Both the position numbers and the translations under genes were made by a program. Of a stretch of DNA of 64,000 bases, positions 1-9,593 are shown piece after piece (position 1 is the first letter of the stretch; each line of letters opens with the position of its first letter). The stretch covers positions 62,001-126,000 of the forward strand of contig NZ_CYSF01000006.1 in assembly GCF_001458435.1 (NCBI RefSeq), given 5' to 3'. Origin of the DNA: Thalassovita mediterranea. Its GTDB lineage: Bacteria; Pseudomonadota; Alphaproteobacteria; Rhodobacterales; Rhodobacteraceae. The notes below the pieces were generated by a model. It ran no database searches and had not been told where the DNA came from. It saw only the letters and a program-made list of their open reading frames with translations.

Positions 1-622
1 TTGAGGCAAGGGTTGCCGCCTCATGCGGGGCCAACTCACCCAGCGTCTTGTTGAAATAAGTCTGCGCCGCCGCCGTTACACCGTAGGAGTTCTGACCAAG
101 GAAAATTTCGTTCAGATACAGCTCAAGGATCTTATCCTTGTCCAGCGTATCCTCCACCCGCGTGGCAAGGATGATCTCTTTGATCTTACGCTCAATTTTG
201 CGTTCGCCGCCAAGTAGGAAGTTCTTCATCACCTGCTGGGTGATCGTCGACGCCCCACGCACGGATTGCCCACGCGAACGCGCCGCCTCTACCATCGCAG
301 CGACGATACCACGGGCGTCATACCCTTGGTGCGTGTAGAAATTCTTATCCTCGGCCGAGATGAAGGCGTATTTCACCAGATCAGGGATTTCTTCGGCGGG
401 GGTGAACAGACGACGTTCTTTGGCAAACTCGTCAATCAGCCGCCCCTCGCCGGAATAGATCCGGCTGATGGTGGGGGGCGTGTATTGCGCCAGTGCCTCA
501 TGGCTGGGCAGGTCGCGACCGTAGATATAGAAAATCGACCCGATGCTCAACGCCGCTACGGCGATGCCCAGCGTGATCAGGGAAAAAATACCCCCGAAAA
601 AGGAAAAGATGAACCTCAGCAC
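1..622 (-). CDS. mrcA: Penicillin-binding protein 1A, N-terminal part (cut by window edge)
   Basis: Bifunctional peptidoglycan glycosyltransferase/transpeptidase of the inner membrane; only the first 207 codons lie in the window. Reading the minus strand from a GTG at 622, an N-terminal membrane anchor (residues about 5-30) is followed by the GT51 glycosyltransferase domain with the EDKNFYTHQG and RGASTITQQ signatures. AAGGA lies about 9 bases before the GTG, which supports this start. It follows the amidase gene on the same strand, so both are probably co-transcribed cell-wall genes. The transpeptidase domain must lie beyond the left edge. The family call is firm; the exact 1A subclass rests on the leader and gene context. 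Confidence 0.9.
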   Translation of the reverse strand, partial: MLRFIFSFFGGIFSLITLGIAVAALSIGSIFYIYGRDLPSHEALAQYTPPTISRIYSGEGRLIDEFAKERRLFTPAEEIPDLVKYAFISAEDKNFYTHQGYDARGIVAAMVEAARSRGQSVRGASTITQQVMKNFLLGGERKIERKIKEIILATRVEDTLDKDKILELYLNEIFLGQNSYGVTAAAQTYFNKTLGELAPHEAATLAS

Positions 623-784
623 TGGTGGCGTCCTTATCTTGGGATCGGTCTTGGTCTACGCGTGTTAAGCGCACTCTATAATCGTCCCCGCAAAGGGCGT
701 CAAAACAAGAAGGCGTAATGCCCCCACCTCAGCCAGCTTTTGCCCACTGACGTTGGGGCGCGTGCCGCAGTGCGGTTGCCAAAA

Positions 785-2017
785 TTACTGCCGCACCATT
801 TGCGCCCGCGCCGCGTCATCACGCGCCCAGGCCTGCAGCGCATCACGAATGCCCGCAGCTGCGTTAATCCGCCACTGTTTGTTGGTGATGTTTTTCAGGT
901 CCCGTTCGCTAGACATAAACCCGATTTCCAACAAGACCGATGGGATATCAGCGGCCTTCAACACCGAAAACCCAGCGCGTCGCAGCGGCCGCCGGTTCAG
1001 GGGCGCACCAACATCGCCCAGACCGCTGATCATTGCTGCTGCCAGCCGGTCTGCACGCGGTGCGGTTTCTTGACGGGCAAGATCCATCAACACATCTGCG
1101 ACCACGTCATCCTGCCCCGTCAAATCGACACCCGACAGAATATCGGAACGGTTGTGGCGTTCGGCCAGTTTGGCAGATGCGGCATCCGACGCCTCTCCGG
1201 AAAGTAGATACAGCGTTGCCCCCAACGCCTGTCCTTCGGCCAAGGCATCTGCGTGCAGCGACAAAAAAACATGAGCGCCAACGGCATGCGCCATCGCGAC
1301 GCGCCGTTCCAGACTGACAAAACGGTCCTCTTCCCGCGTAAGGAACACCTCAAAACCGCCTGATCGCAAAAGGGTTTCCTTAAGTTCCAGCGCGAATGCC
1401 AGCATCAGATCCTTTTCTGCATACCCCTGCCGTTCGGCACCGGGATCAATACCGCCATGGCCAGGGTCCAGCATCACCCGCAACGGGCCGTCGCCGGGCA
1501 GACCTGTGACCTTGGCCTGCCCTGTCACCGGCGGCAGGTCCCAGCGAGGATCATAGGGCGCCCCCGATTTTGCGACAAAATCCCCCGCCTCAACTGACGC
1601 CAAGGTGACGACCAAATTGGCCCGCGCAGTCTCTGCCTCTGTCACCATCTCCACCGTCTCAACGGCCAAAGGGGTGGCCAGATCAACCACCATCCGCGAC
1701 CAGCCGGGCCGCACGCCGCCAAAGCGCAGGGCCGATACGCCATCCGCATTCAGCAACGCGGTTTCCGTGACACCACGCCAATCGACCTCGCGAAAATCCA
1801 AAACCAACCGAGCAGGCTCAGCCAAGGTATAGACCCGAAACGGCACGCCCTGTGTCAGGCCAAGGCGTAGTTCAACGCCGCCACCCCAAGTGTCGCGCAC
1901 ATGGGACGCACCCACCTCAACCCGTGCCAGCCCGCTCAGATCCTGCGCCGCTGCAGGCGTCAGCGCCGCCAGCATGGTCCAAACCATCACACCCCAAATC
2001 TTGATCAGCCTGCGCAC
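785..2017 (-). CDS. amiC: N-acetylmuramoyl-L-alanine amidase, AmiC type
   Basis: Periplasmic zinc amidase that cleaves the peptide side chain from muramic acid during cell separation. The protein has an N-terminal hydrophobic export signal, an AMIN-like beta domain (roughly residues 35-140) and a C-terminal Amidase_3 domain with the MLDPGHGGIDPGA zinc motif and the late LLEIGFMS motif. I chose GTG at 2017 because a G-rich Shine-Dalgarno-like stretch precedes it and the signal peptide then begins with MRRLIKIW. An upstream TTG at 2047 is also open but has a badly spaced AGGA. PBP1A follows 162 bases downstream on the same strand, a pairing that suits joint septal wall remodelling. Confidence 0.9.
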   Translation of the reverse strand: MRRLIKIWGVMVWTMLAALTPAAAQDLSGLARVEVGASHVRDTWGGGVELRLGLTQGVPFRVYTLAEPARLVLDFREVDWRGVTETALLNADGVSALRFGGVRPGWSRMVVDLATPLAVETVEMVTEAETARANLVVTLASVEAGDFVAKSGAPYDPRWDLPPVTGQAKVTGLPGDGPLRVMLDPGHGGIDPGAERQGYAEKDLMLAFALELKETLLRSGGFEVFLTREEDRFVSLERRVAMAHAVGAHVFLSLHADALAEGQALGATLYLLSGEASDAASAKLAERHNRSDILSGVDLTGQDDVVADVLMDLARQETAPRADRLAAAMISGLGDVGAPLNRRPLRRAGFSVLKAADIPSVLLEIGFMSSERDLKNITNKQWRINAAAGIRDALQAWARDDAARAQMVRQ

Positions 2018-2140
2018 CGGATTCGCCCCCGTTTGTTTGTTCCGCAAATCCTAATGCAGCCACCACAAAAAGCGAAGGGCCAGCGCGCGCCCGCACCAGC
2101 CCTTTCGATGATCCTCAAATACTCAAATCCGACAGGACCC

Positions 2141-3289
2141 TCAGGCGCCGCGCTGCGCCATGAAGCGTTGCAGGCGCGCCAGCCCTTCCTCAATCTGAGC
2201 GGTTTCGCGCGCATAGGAAAACCGCAGCGTACCGCCCCCGCGCACCGGATCGAAATCCAGTCCCGGCGTCACCGCAACGCCTGCCTTCTCCAAAATCTCG
2301 GCAGCGAAGGCGCGGCTGTCGTCGGTCAGGTCGCTGACGTCTGCATAGATAAAGAACGCCCCGTCCGGCGGTGCGATTTTGGTGAAACCAGCCTTGGGCA
2401 GACCGTCCAGCATCAACTGACGATTGCGGCGGTAGACGGCCATGTTTGCCTCCAGCTCGTCCTCGCAATCCATCGCGTGCAGGGCCACAATCTGACTGGC
2501 ATGCGGCGAACAGATGAACATGTTCTGCGCCAAACGTTCGACAATGCGCACCTGATCTTCGGGCACCACCATCCAGCCGCAGCGCCAGCCGGTCATCGAA
2601 AAATACTTGGAAAATGAGTTGATGACATAACACTCATCACTCACCTGAAGGGCGGTCACAGCCTTCGCCTCATATTCAATGCCATGATAGATCTCATCCG
2701 AGATAAACGAGGCGCCATGTGCATATGCCCCCTGCATCAAAGCCTCCATCGCGTCGTAATCCAGCATCGTCCCCGTGGGATTGGCGGGCGAGGCGACCAG
2801 CAGACCGTTCAGATCCATATCCGCGAAATCCGCTGGAACCGGTTGCAGCCGGTTTTCCGGCGCACTGGGCAGATCTACGGGCGTCATCCCCAGCGCCTTC
2901 AGGATTTGACGATAAGACGGATAGCCCGGCGCGCCGATGCCGACGCGGTCGCCACTGTCAAACAGCGCCGAAAAGGCAAGGATGAACGCCCCAGACGATC
3001 CCGGCGTGATCACCACGCGGTTCCAATCCAGATCGACGTTGTACCAGTCGCCATACATCTGAGCGATGCGTTTGCGTAGCGCTGGCAGGCCCAGACCGCC
3101 AGTGTAACCCAGACTGTCCGTTTCCATCGCACGAGCAAGGGCGGCACGCGCTGCGGCGGGGGCGGCGGTGCCGGGTTGGCCCACTTCCATATGCACAATA
3201 TCGCGGCCCGCGGCCTCTGCAGCATGGGCGGCTTCCATCACATCCATCACAATGAAGGGATCAACCTCAGATCGACTTGAGTTCCACAT
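2141..3289 (-). CDS. Pyridoxal-phosphate aminotransferase, class I/II
   Basis: Cytosolic PLP-dependent aminotransferase of fold type I, 382 residues, close to the usual family length. The PLP lysine sits in NSFSKYFSMTGWRCGW, and the ASPANPTG motif and the FSYA region with the substrate-binding Arg are present. The start ATG at 3289 (MWNSSRSEVD) is preceded by GGGAG at good spacing. An upstream in-frame extension to 3313 has no such signal. The substrate cannot be deduced from the sequence: members of this subgroup act on aspartate, aromatic or branched amino acids. It is divergent from the M48 protease, with about 60 bases between the starts. Confidence 0.85.
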   Translation of the reverse strand: MWNSSRSEVDPFIVMDVMEAAHAAEAAGRDIVHMEVGQPGTAAPAAARAALARAMETDSLGYTGGLGLPALRKRIAQMYGDWYNVDLDWNRVVITPGSSGAFILAFSALFDSGDRVGIGAPGYPSYRQILKALGMTPVDLPSAPENRLQPVPADFADMDLNGLLVASPANPTGTMLDYDAMEALMQGAYAHGASFISDEIYHGIEYEAKAVTALQVSDECYVINSFSKYFSMTGWRCGWMVVPEDQVRIVERLAQNMFICSPHASQIVALHAMDCEDELEANMAVYRRNRQLMLDGLPKAGFTKIAPPDGAFFIYADVSDLTDDSRAFAAEILEKAGVAVTPGLDFDPVRGGGTLRFSYARETAQIEEGLARLQRFMAQRGA

Positions 3290-3350
3290 TACTATCTCCC
3301 ATTCTGCAGCCAACTGCGCCCTCTTTGAGCGCGAAACAGGTGGGGCGTCA

Positions 3351-4685
3351 ATGACACGTTGGATTCATATCGTCGCAATGGTGGCCGTATTGGCCTTGCA
3401 ACCCATTGCAGCCCGCGCAGTCACTTTGCTGCGCGACCCAGACATCGAACACGCACTTGGAATTCTAGCGCGTCCGGTACTGGACGCAGCCGGATTGCCA
3501 TCTGGATCGGTTAAGGTTCTGATAGTCAAAGATTCCTCTTTGAATGCCTTTGTGGTTGATGATCGACACATCTTTTTGCATTCGGGACTGATCCTGAAAC
3601 TGAAATCGGCAGCTGCCGTGCAGGCCGTCATCGCTCATGAGGCGGCGCATATTGCAAATGGCCACCTATCGCGGCGGCCGCAAAACGCACGTGCGTCTCG
3701 GTCAGTAGCTGCGCTGGGGTTGGCATTGGCGGTTGCAGCGACGGCGGCAGGGGCGGATCCCTCGGCGGCTGGCGGCATCGCGATCGGCACGACCAGTTCG
3801 GCAGATCGAGTCTTCAAAGGGCACACGCGCTCCGAAGAAAGTTCCGCTGACGCCAGCGCAATCCGCTATCTGGCCACAGCGCGAATTGATCCTCATGCGT
3901 TCGCCGAGGTACTGGAGTTGTTCCGCGGTCAGGAATTGCTGAGCGAACACCGCCAAGACCCTTATGCGCGCACCCACCCCCTAAGCCGTGACCGACTGCG
4001 CGCAGTCAAAGCGCTGGCAGCTTCGGTGCAGGGCAAACCCGCTGATAGCGCGACTGCCGACTACTGGTTTGCACGTGCGCAAGGTAAACTGTCCGCTTTC
4101 CTGCGTGCGCCGAATTGGACGCTGCGCCGCGCCAAGGACAGCCCAACAGCCGATATCCGCCTTATGCGCCAGGCCGTGGCCTATCACCGCAACTCGCAAA
4201 CCCAAAAGGCGATCAGCCACATCGACAAGGCGATCGCTGCGCGCCCCAAGGACCCATTTCTGTACGAATTGAAGGGGCAGATCCTTCTGGAAAGCCGTAA
4301 GGTCAAATCCGCTGTCGCGGCCTATAATCGCGCAGCCCAGTTAGCGCCGCGCGACGCGCTGATCCTTGGCGGGCAAGGACGCGCACTCTTGGTTAGCAAC
4401 CAACCCAAAAGCGCACTCAGAGTTCTGGAAAAAGCGCGCCAGCGCGACTACCGCAACAGCGCCGTGCTTCGGGATATGGGAACCGCCTATGCGCAGATCG
4501 GGCGCAATGGCATGGCATCCCTGGCGACCGCTGAACGCTACGCCCTGCGCGGCGATTTCAAAAACGCACTCATTCATTCGAAGCGGGCCAGCGGCCTTCT
4601 GCCGCGCGGTTCCGCCCCTTGGCAGCGGGCACAGGATGTGCTCTCTCAGGCCGAAATACAGGCTAAGAAATCAAAAAGGAAATGA
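3351..4685 (+). CDS. M48 family zinc metalloprotease with TPR repeats (BepA-like)
   Basis: Exported zinc protease expected to act in the periplasm on misfolded envelope proteins. MTRWIHIVAMVAVLAL opens a signal peptide that ends near ARA. The M48 domain carries VIAHEAAHIANGH (HExxH) around residue 95, followed by the downstream SADASAIRYL glutamate region. Residues about 260-430 form tetratricopeptide-like helices (for example YNRAAQLAPRDALILGGQGRALL). This protease-plus-TPR layout matches the BepA/YfgC family at 444 residues. The start at 3351 is chosen because it opens directly on the signal peptide. The last four bases overlap the first possible start of the DsbA-like gene, so the two are probably translationally coupled. 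Confidence 0.9.
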   Translation: MTRWIHIVAMVAVLALQPIAARAVTLLRDPDIEHALGILARPVLDAAGLPSGSVKVLIVKDSSLNAFVVDDRHIFLHSGLILKLKSAAAVQAVIAHEAAHIANGHLSRRPQNARASRSVAALGLALAVAATAAGADPSAAGGIAIGTTSSADRVFKGHTRSEESSADASAIRYLATARIDPHAFAEVLELFRGQELLSEHRQDPYARTHPLSRDRLRAVKALAASVQGKPADSATADYWFARAQGKLSAFLRAPNWTLRRAKDSPTADIRLMRQAVAYHRNSQTQKAISHIDKAIAARPKDPFLYELKGQILLESRKVKSAVAAYNRAAQLAPRDALILGGQGRALLVSNQPKSALRVLEKARQRDYRNSAVLRDMGTAYAQIGRNGMASLATAERYALRGDFKNALIHSKRASGLLPRGSAPWQRAQDVLSQAEIQAKKSKRK

Positions 4686-4687
4686 CC

Positions 4688-5452
4688 ATGAAGAAACTCC
4701 TTGCTGGCGCGGCGACGCTGGCCACCCTCGCCCTGCCTGCAATGACCGGTCCCGCACAGGCGTTGGATCTTTCGACCATGAACGCCGCCGAAAAAGAGGC
4801 CTTTGGCGCTGCCGTGCGCAGCTACCTGCTGGAAAATCCGCAGGTGATTGTCGAAGCCTACGAGATCTATCAGGAACGCGAAGCTGAATTCGAAGCGGCA
4901 CGCGACCAGAACACCATCAAACAGTTGGCCCCTGCCCTGTTCAACGATGACCGCGCTTGGGAAGCTGGAAATCCCGAAGGCGACATCGTAATGGTCGAAT
5001 TTCTGGATTATCGCTGTGGCTATTGCAAAAAAGCGCACGACGAGGTCAAACAGCTGATTTCTGGCGACAAGAACATCCGTTTCATCGTCAAGGAATTCCC
5101 CATTCTGGGCGAAGAATCCGTGCTGGCCTCGCGCTTTGCCATCGCAAGCCGGTTGGTTGCTGGCGATGACGCCTATGGTCGCGTCAACGATGCGCTCATG
5201 GGCTACCGTGGCCGTATCACCGAAGGGTCGCTGGTTAAGCTGGCAAACAAACTGGATCTGGATGGCGACGCGATCTACGCCAAAATCGAAGACCCTGAAG
5301 TCAGCCAGTTGATCGCAGACAACCACCAACTGGCGCGTGCGTTGTCCATTTCGGGCACGCCGACTTTTGTGGTGCAGGACCAACTGCTGCGCGGCTATGT
5401 GCCGCTGAACGGTATGCAGGACATGATCGCGGCAATGCGCGCCGAGATGTAA
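4688..5452 (+). CDS. DsbA family periplasmic thiol oxidoreductase
   Basis: Thioredoxin-fold protein for disulfide exchange in the periplasm. It starts with a clear signal peptide (MKKLLAGAATLATLALPA, cleavage near AQA), then a short helical N-terminal segment (DUF1104/Com1-like) and the DsbA domain with the active site CGYC around residue 117 and the cis-proline region SGTPTFV. ATG at 4688 has AAGGA seven bases upstream. The ATG at 4682 overlaps the previous stop codon but is too close to that signal. It lies directly behind the M48 protease, suggesting an envelope protein quality-control operon. It resembles the Com1/ScsC-like group more than E. coli DsbA. Confidence 0.9.
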   Translation: MKKLLAGAATLATLALPAMTGPAQALDLSTMNAAEKEAFGAAVRSYLLENPQVIVEAYEIYQEREAEFEAARDQNTIKQLAPALFNDDRAWEAGNPEGDIVMVEFLDYRCGYCKKAHDEVKQLISGDKNIRFIVKEFPILGEESVLASRFAIASRLVAGDDAYGRVNDALMGYRGRITEGSLVKLANKLDLDGDAIYAKIEDPEVSQLIADNHQLARALSISGTPTFVVQDQLLRGYVPLNGMQDMIAAMRAEM

Positions 5453-5474
5453 ACATATTCTCCGCAGACAATAG

Positions 5475-5511
5475 AAAAGGCAGCACCGAGAGATCGGTGC
5501 TGCCTTTTGTT
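5475..5511. terminator. Bidirectional intrinsic terminator between the DsbA-like gene and ispG
   Basis: AAAAGGCAGCACCGA and its perfect complement TCGGTGCTGCCTTTT flank a four-base loop. T runs occur on both strands, which suits two convergent genes. Confidence 0.85.
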
Positions 5512-5528
5512 TTCCAGAGCCTTAGCGC

Positions 5529-6680
5529 TTACTCAGCCGCGCTTTGGGCTGTTTCTTCGCCATTCTCAGCTGCGGCCGCATCCTCAATCGCTGCGGCGCG
5601 TTTTTCGACCTCTTCGACGATGTGATCAACCATCTGGTCATTGCTCATCTTGTGGCTGGCCTTGCCCGCCAGATAGACCATGCCGCTACCTGCCCCGCCA
5701 CCGGTGAAGCCCACGTCGGTCATCAGCGCCTCACCGGGGCCGTTGACCACACAGCCAATGATGCTGAGGCTCATCGGGGTTTTCACATGTTCCAGACGTT
5801 TTTCCAGCGTCTCAACCGTTTTGATCACGTCAAAGCCCTGACGCGCGCAGCTGGGGCAGGAAATGATGTTCACGCCACGATGGCGCAGGCCAAGGGATTT
5901 GAGGATCTCAAACCCCATTTTCACCTCTTCGACCGGATCGGCCGACAGGCTGACGCGCATGGTGTCGCCAATGCCCATCCACAACAGCTGCCCCAGACCA
6001 ATCGCGGATTTTACCGTGCCGGACATCAGACCGCCCGCTTCCGTAATCCCTAGGTGGATCGGTGCATCGGTGGCGTCCGCCAGTTGCTGATAGGCGGCTG
6101 CAGACATGAACACATCCGACGCTTTGACCGAGATCTTGAATTCGTGGAAATCGTTGTCCTGCAGGATCTTGATGTGATCCAGACCACTTTCCACCATCGC
6201 ATCGGGGCACGGTTCACCGTATTTTTCCAGCAGGTGCTTTTCCAGCGACCCGGCGTTTACGCCAATCCGCATAGAACAGTTGTTGTCGCGGGCGGCCTGA
6301 ATGACCTCGCGCACTTTTGCTTCCGACCCGATGTTGCCGGGGTTGATGCGCAGACAGGCTGCGCCCGCCTCTGCCGCCTCAATACCGCGTTTGTAGTGGA
6401 AATGGATATCGGCGACGATGGGAACCGGGCTTTCCTTGACGATCTCTTTCAGGGCTTTGGAACTGTCCACATCCGGCACGGACACCCGCACGATATCAGC
6501 GCCTGCATCTGCGGCCCGCAGCACCTGTTCAATGGTCGCCTTAGCATCCGATGTGACGGTGTTGGTCATGGTTTGCACCGAAATCGGTGCACCGCCGCCC
6601 ACTGGCACCGATCCCACGTGGATCTGACGGCTTTCGCGGCGGTAGATATTGCGCCAAGGGCGGACGTGGTTCAGCGACAT
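5529..6680 (-). CDS. ispG: 4-hydroxy-3-methylbut-2-en-1-yl diphosphate synthase (IspG/GcpE)
   Basis: Penultimate enzyme of the methylerythritol phosphate isoprenoid pathway; converts MEcPP to HMBPP with a [4Fe-4S] cluster. At 383 residues it is typical of the short bacterial form. The TIM-barrel half begins with [21 protein letters not shown], and the cluster ligands lie in [13 protein letters not shown] and [12 protein letters not shown], followed by the conserved Glu. AGGTGAT precedes the ATG. The tail after about residue 360 is Ala/Glu-rich and poorly conserved. It lies downstream of the RodZ-like gene on the same strand, a common pairing, and may be transcribed with it. Confidence 0.97.
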   Translation of the reverse strand: MSLNHVRPWRNIYRRESRQIHVGSVPVGGGAPISVQTMTNTVTSDAKATIEQVLRAADAGADIVRVSVPDVDSSKALKEIVKESPVPIVADIHFHYKRGIEAAEAGAACLRINPGNIGSEAKVREVIQAARDNNCSMRIGVNAGSLEKHLLEKYGEPCPDAMVESGLDHIKILQDNDFHEFKISVKASDVFMSAAAYQQLADATDAPIHLGITEAGGLMSGTVKSAIGLGQLLWMGIGDTMRVSLSADPVEEVKMGFEILKSLGLRHRGVNIISCPSCARQGFDVIKTVETLEKRLEHVKTPMSLSIIGCVVNGPGEALMTDVGFTGGGAGSGMVYLAGKASHKMSNDQMVDHIVEEVEKRAAAIEDAAAAENGEETAQSAAE

Positions 6681-6802
6681 GGATCACCTAAAGATTTGGC
6701 TGCTGGATTAGCTGCGGGCTGTTTGCCCCATACATAGTGCGACGGGCGCGGTGCTGCAATTGCATCCGCGCCCGAAAAGCATAGCGTTACCGCATGAAGG
6801 GC

Positions 6803-7999
6803 TTATTGCAGGGCTGCCACCGCGCGGGCCAGATCCTGATGCGCATCCAGATCCGCAACATTGTAGCTGGCAGTCAGATTGTCCACCGACAGCGCAAGAT
6901 TGGAGGTCACGGTGCCACGTTCACCTGCGGGACCGTAGTGCTGGCCGTTCACTGTGAAATAGATCGCACCGCTTTCGCCGACGCGCAGCGATGGCGCTTC
7001 TTCGGTCTGGGGCACGGGCCAGCTTTGGCCGGGTTCCATGATACCCTCAAAGATCACGCTGCCGTCTGCAGCACGAACGCGGACCCATGCGGGGCGCACG
7101 GCGACCATTTGCACGCCTGGTGCCGCGTCTTCGACAACCTGCGGCACGCTCGGTATTGCGGGTTCGGGATCCGCTGTGAACGATGCAAAATCGATGGCCG
7201 GTTCCTGCGGGATGAAGCTGCCGATGGCTGAGGGGTCCAGCGTCGAAATCGGTGCATCGCGGGCGGCCAGTACGGGCACATCCAGCGCCTGCGGACGATA
7301 GAGACGGTCCAGAGTTTCAGCCGACGGAGAAAAATTGCCAACGCCAGCGACATTGCTTTCTTTGGCAGCCAGCGTAACCGGCGCAGTGCCAGCGTCGGAC
7401 CCGGCGGCATCAAGATCTGCCAAGACGTCGGGGCTATGTTCAACGGGCGCAAACTGCACACGCTGAATTTCGTTCAGAACTGACCAGCCGCCATAGCCCA
7501 AGCCACACACCAGCCCAAGCAAAACCATCGCGGAGCCGATAGCACCCGGTTCGATATTAGCGAAAAGACCCTGACGGGACGCATTGAAAGGGCTGTTCGG
7601 TGCTGCGAAGGGATCGGCAACGGCAGAGGCCGCGACAATCGGCGCCTCTTTGCGGCGCAGACCAGAGGCCGCTTCGGACATGCCATGGGCCGTGCTGAAA
7701 CCGCTTTCCGCACAGAAGGCGGCGAACGCCTCTTCGGGATCCAGCCCGAGATAACGTGCATAAGAGCGCACATACCCTGCGATGAACCCCGGCGTATCAA
7801 ACGCAGAGGGATCACAGTTTTCGATGGCAGAAATGTAGCACGCTTTGATGCGCAACTCTCGTTGCACATCGAGCAGCGATTTACCCAAGGTCGCGCGCTC
7901 ACCACGCATCATATCCCCGAGCTTATGCTCAAAGTCGTCGAAACCTTTCGGTTTCGCGACATCCTGTTCCGATGTTTTCGGTGCCTTACGCCTGATCAT
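6803..7999 (-). CDS. RodZ-like helix-turn-helix membrane protein with DUF4115 domain
   Basis: Probable cell-shape protein linking cytoskeleton and wall. Residues about 22-95 form a Xre/HTH_25 domain (GKSLLDVQRELRIKACYISAIENCD then the GFIAGYVRSYARYLGLD motif typical of RodZ). A single membrane span lies near residues 155-172 (SAMVLLGLVCGLGYGGW), then a Pro/Ala-rich linker and a C-terminal DUF4115 beta domain (AWVRVRAADGSVIFEGIM). The start is taken as ATG 7999, with AGGG eight bases upstream; a GTG two codons earlier is possible. The HTH-TM-DUF4115 order is the family hallmark. Direct binding to MreB is inferred from the family only. Confidence 0.88.
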   Translation of the reverse strand: MIRRKAPKTSEQDVAKPKGFDDFEHKLGDMMRGERATLGKSLLDVQRELRIKACYISAIENCDPSAFDTPGFIAGYVRSYARYLGLDPEEAFAAFCAESGFSTAHGMSEAASGLRRKEAPIVAASAVADPFAAPNSPFNASRQGLFANIEPGAIGSAMVLLGLVCGLGYGGWSVLNEIQRVQFAPVEHSPDVLADLDAAGSDAGTAPVTLAAKESNVAGVGNFSPSAETLDRLYRPQALDVPVLAARDAPISTLDPSAIGSFIPQEPAIDFASFTADPEPAIPSVPQVVEDAAPGVQMVAVRPAWVRVRAADGSVIFEGIMEPGQSWPVPQTEEAPSLRVGESGAIYFTVNGQHYGPAGERGTVTSNLALSVDNLTASYNVADLDAHQDLARAVAALQ

Positions 8000-8107
8000 C
8001 CCCACTGCCCTATCAGCGATTCGCCCTATGAACCGTCACGATTCGACCGCGATCTTTTGTTTCCCCCAGCCTAGCATAAGGCAACCGTGAAAACACCAGA
8101 TATGGGA

Positions 8108-9331
8108 TTAAGCGCTCAAATCGGCACGATTCAGCGCACAGTGCGACCAAAGTTCGTCCATCGCACGCACCAGTTTGTCCATTTCCTTGGGCCCGTGTAC
8201 CGGCGACGGGGTGAACCGCAGACGTTCGGTGCCACGCGGCACGGTGGGGAAGTTGATGGGCTGAACATAGATGCCGAACTCTTCCAGCAGCATATCGCTC
8301 ATCTTCTTGGTATGCACAGGATTGCCAACAATCACCGGAACGATATGGCTGCCATGATCGATGATCGGCAGGCCCATGCCCTTCAGGCGCAGCTTCAGGA
8401 TTTTGGCCTGTGTCTGGTGCTGTTCACGCAGCGCCTGATCTTCCTTGAGGAAGGCAACAGACGCAGCGGCACCGGCAGCCACCGCAGGCGGCAGCGAAGT
8501 GGTGAAGATAAAGCCGGGCGCGTAGGACCGGATCGCATCACACATTTTTTCCGAAGCAGCAATATAGCCGCCCATGACGCCATAGGCCTTGGCCAGCGTG
8601 CCGTTGATGATGTCGATGCGGTGGGCCAGATTATCACGTTCGGTCACGCCACCACCGCGGGGACCGTACATGCCGACAGCGTGGACCTCATCGATATAGG
8701 TCAGGGCGCCAAATTCATCAGCCAGATCGCAGATCTCTTCGATGGGGCCAAAATCGCCGTCCATCGAATAAACCGATTCAAAGGCGATCAGCTTCGGCGC
8801 GGCAGGATCGTCGGCAGCCAGCAGTTCACGCAGGTGGGCCACGTCGTTGTGACGGAAAATCCGTTTGGCCCCACCATTGCGGCGCACACCTTCGATCATC
8901 GAAGCATGGTTCAGCGCGTCAGAGTAGATGATCAGGCCAGGGAACAGTTTCGGCAGCGTCGACAGGGTGGCATCGTTGGCGATGTAGGCCGAGGTGAACA
9001 GCAAAGCCGCCTCTTTGCCGTGCAGATCCGCCAGCTCAGCTTCCAGCCGTTTGTGATAAACGGTGGTGCCGGAAATGTTGCGGGTGCCGCCAGAACCAGC
9101 ACCGGTCGCCTCAAGAGCCTCCTGCATCGCCTTCAGCACAACAGGGTGTTGCCCCATCCCCAGATAATCGTTGCCACACCAAACGGTGACGGGCTGCTTT
9201 TCGCCATCAGGACGGTTCCAGACTGCGTGCGGGAAGTTGCCCTTTTCGCGTTCAATATCAATGAACGTCCGATAACGACCTTCTTCGTGCAGCTTGTTCA
9301 GCGCGTCATCGAGTTTCGCAGTATAGTCCAC
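8108..9331 (-). CDS. hemA: 5-aminolevulinate synthase
   Basis: PLP enzyme that condenses glycine with succinyl-CoA to 5-aminolevulinate, the first step of tetrapyrrole synthesis by the C4 (Shemin) route used by alphaproteobacteria. It has 407 residues, normal for the family. Conserved blocks are [15 protein letters not shown], the glycine-rich [23 protein letters not shown] and the PLP lysine in [14 protein letters not shown]. The start is a GTG, preceded by AAGGA with eight bases of spacing. A perfect FNR-type box lies about 150 bases upstream, which suggests oxygen control as known for hemA in related photosynthetic bacteria. Confidence 0.98.
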   Translation of the reverse strand: MDYTAKLDDALNKLHEEGRYRTFIDIEREKGNFPHAVWNRPDGEKQPVTVWCGNDYLGMGQHPVVLKAMQEALEATGAGSGGTRNISGTTVYHKRLEAELADLHGKEAALLFTSAYIANDATLSTLPKLFPGLIIYSDALNHASMIEGVRRNGGAKRIFRHNDVAHLRELLAADDPAAPKLIAFESVYSMDGDFGPIEEICDLADEFGALTYIDEVHAVGMYGPRGGGVTERDNLAHRIDIINGTLAKAYGVMGGYIAASEKMCDAIRSYAPGFIFTTSLPPAVAAGAAASVAFLKEDQALREQHQTQAKILKLRLKGMGLPIIDHGSHIVPVIVGNPVHTKKMSDMLLEEFGIYVQPINFPTVPRGTERLRFTPSPVHGPKEMDKLVRAMDELWSHCALNRADLSA

Positions 9332-9446
9332 TTGGCTCGTCCTTATTCTGGCTCGGCGGTTCAGGGATAGGCCCAGGTTTTCATCACCAACGACCAGTTT
9401 CTGAACATATTTATAAAGTGCAGTAGCACATACTGCGACGGTGATC

Positions 9447-9452
9447 TTTATA
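9447..9452 (-). promoter_or_regulatory. Candidate hemA -10 element
   Basis: On the minus strand TATAAA lies about 115 bases before the hemA start and about 40 bases downstream of the centre of the FNR-type box, close to a class II activator arrangement. No good -35 is visible, as expected for an activator-dependent promoter. Tentative. Confidence 0.35.
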
Positions 9453-9482
9453 AAAGGTTACAAATTGACGCTCCTTTTAACT

Positions 9483-9496
9483 TTGATTTGCATCAA
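9483..9496. promoter_or_regulatory. FNR/FnrL-type binding site upstream of hemA
   Basis: TTGAT-TTGC-ATCAA is a perfect match to the FNR consensus TTGAT-N4-ATCAA. It lies in the gap between the divergent hemA and M20 dipeptidase genes, about 150 bases from the hemA start and about 100 from the dipeptidase start. FnrL control of hemA is established in Rhodobacter. Which of the two genes it serves here is inferred. Confidence 0.75.
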
Positions 9497-9593
9497 CCAT
9501 CTAGGTGGACAAGCCCAAATGCGCTGTTACCTTGCCCGTAAACGAACTGAGCGGTGAAGTTACCGCAAAATAACAAGAAAAGGAGATGCTGGA

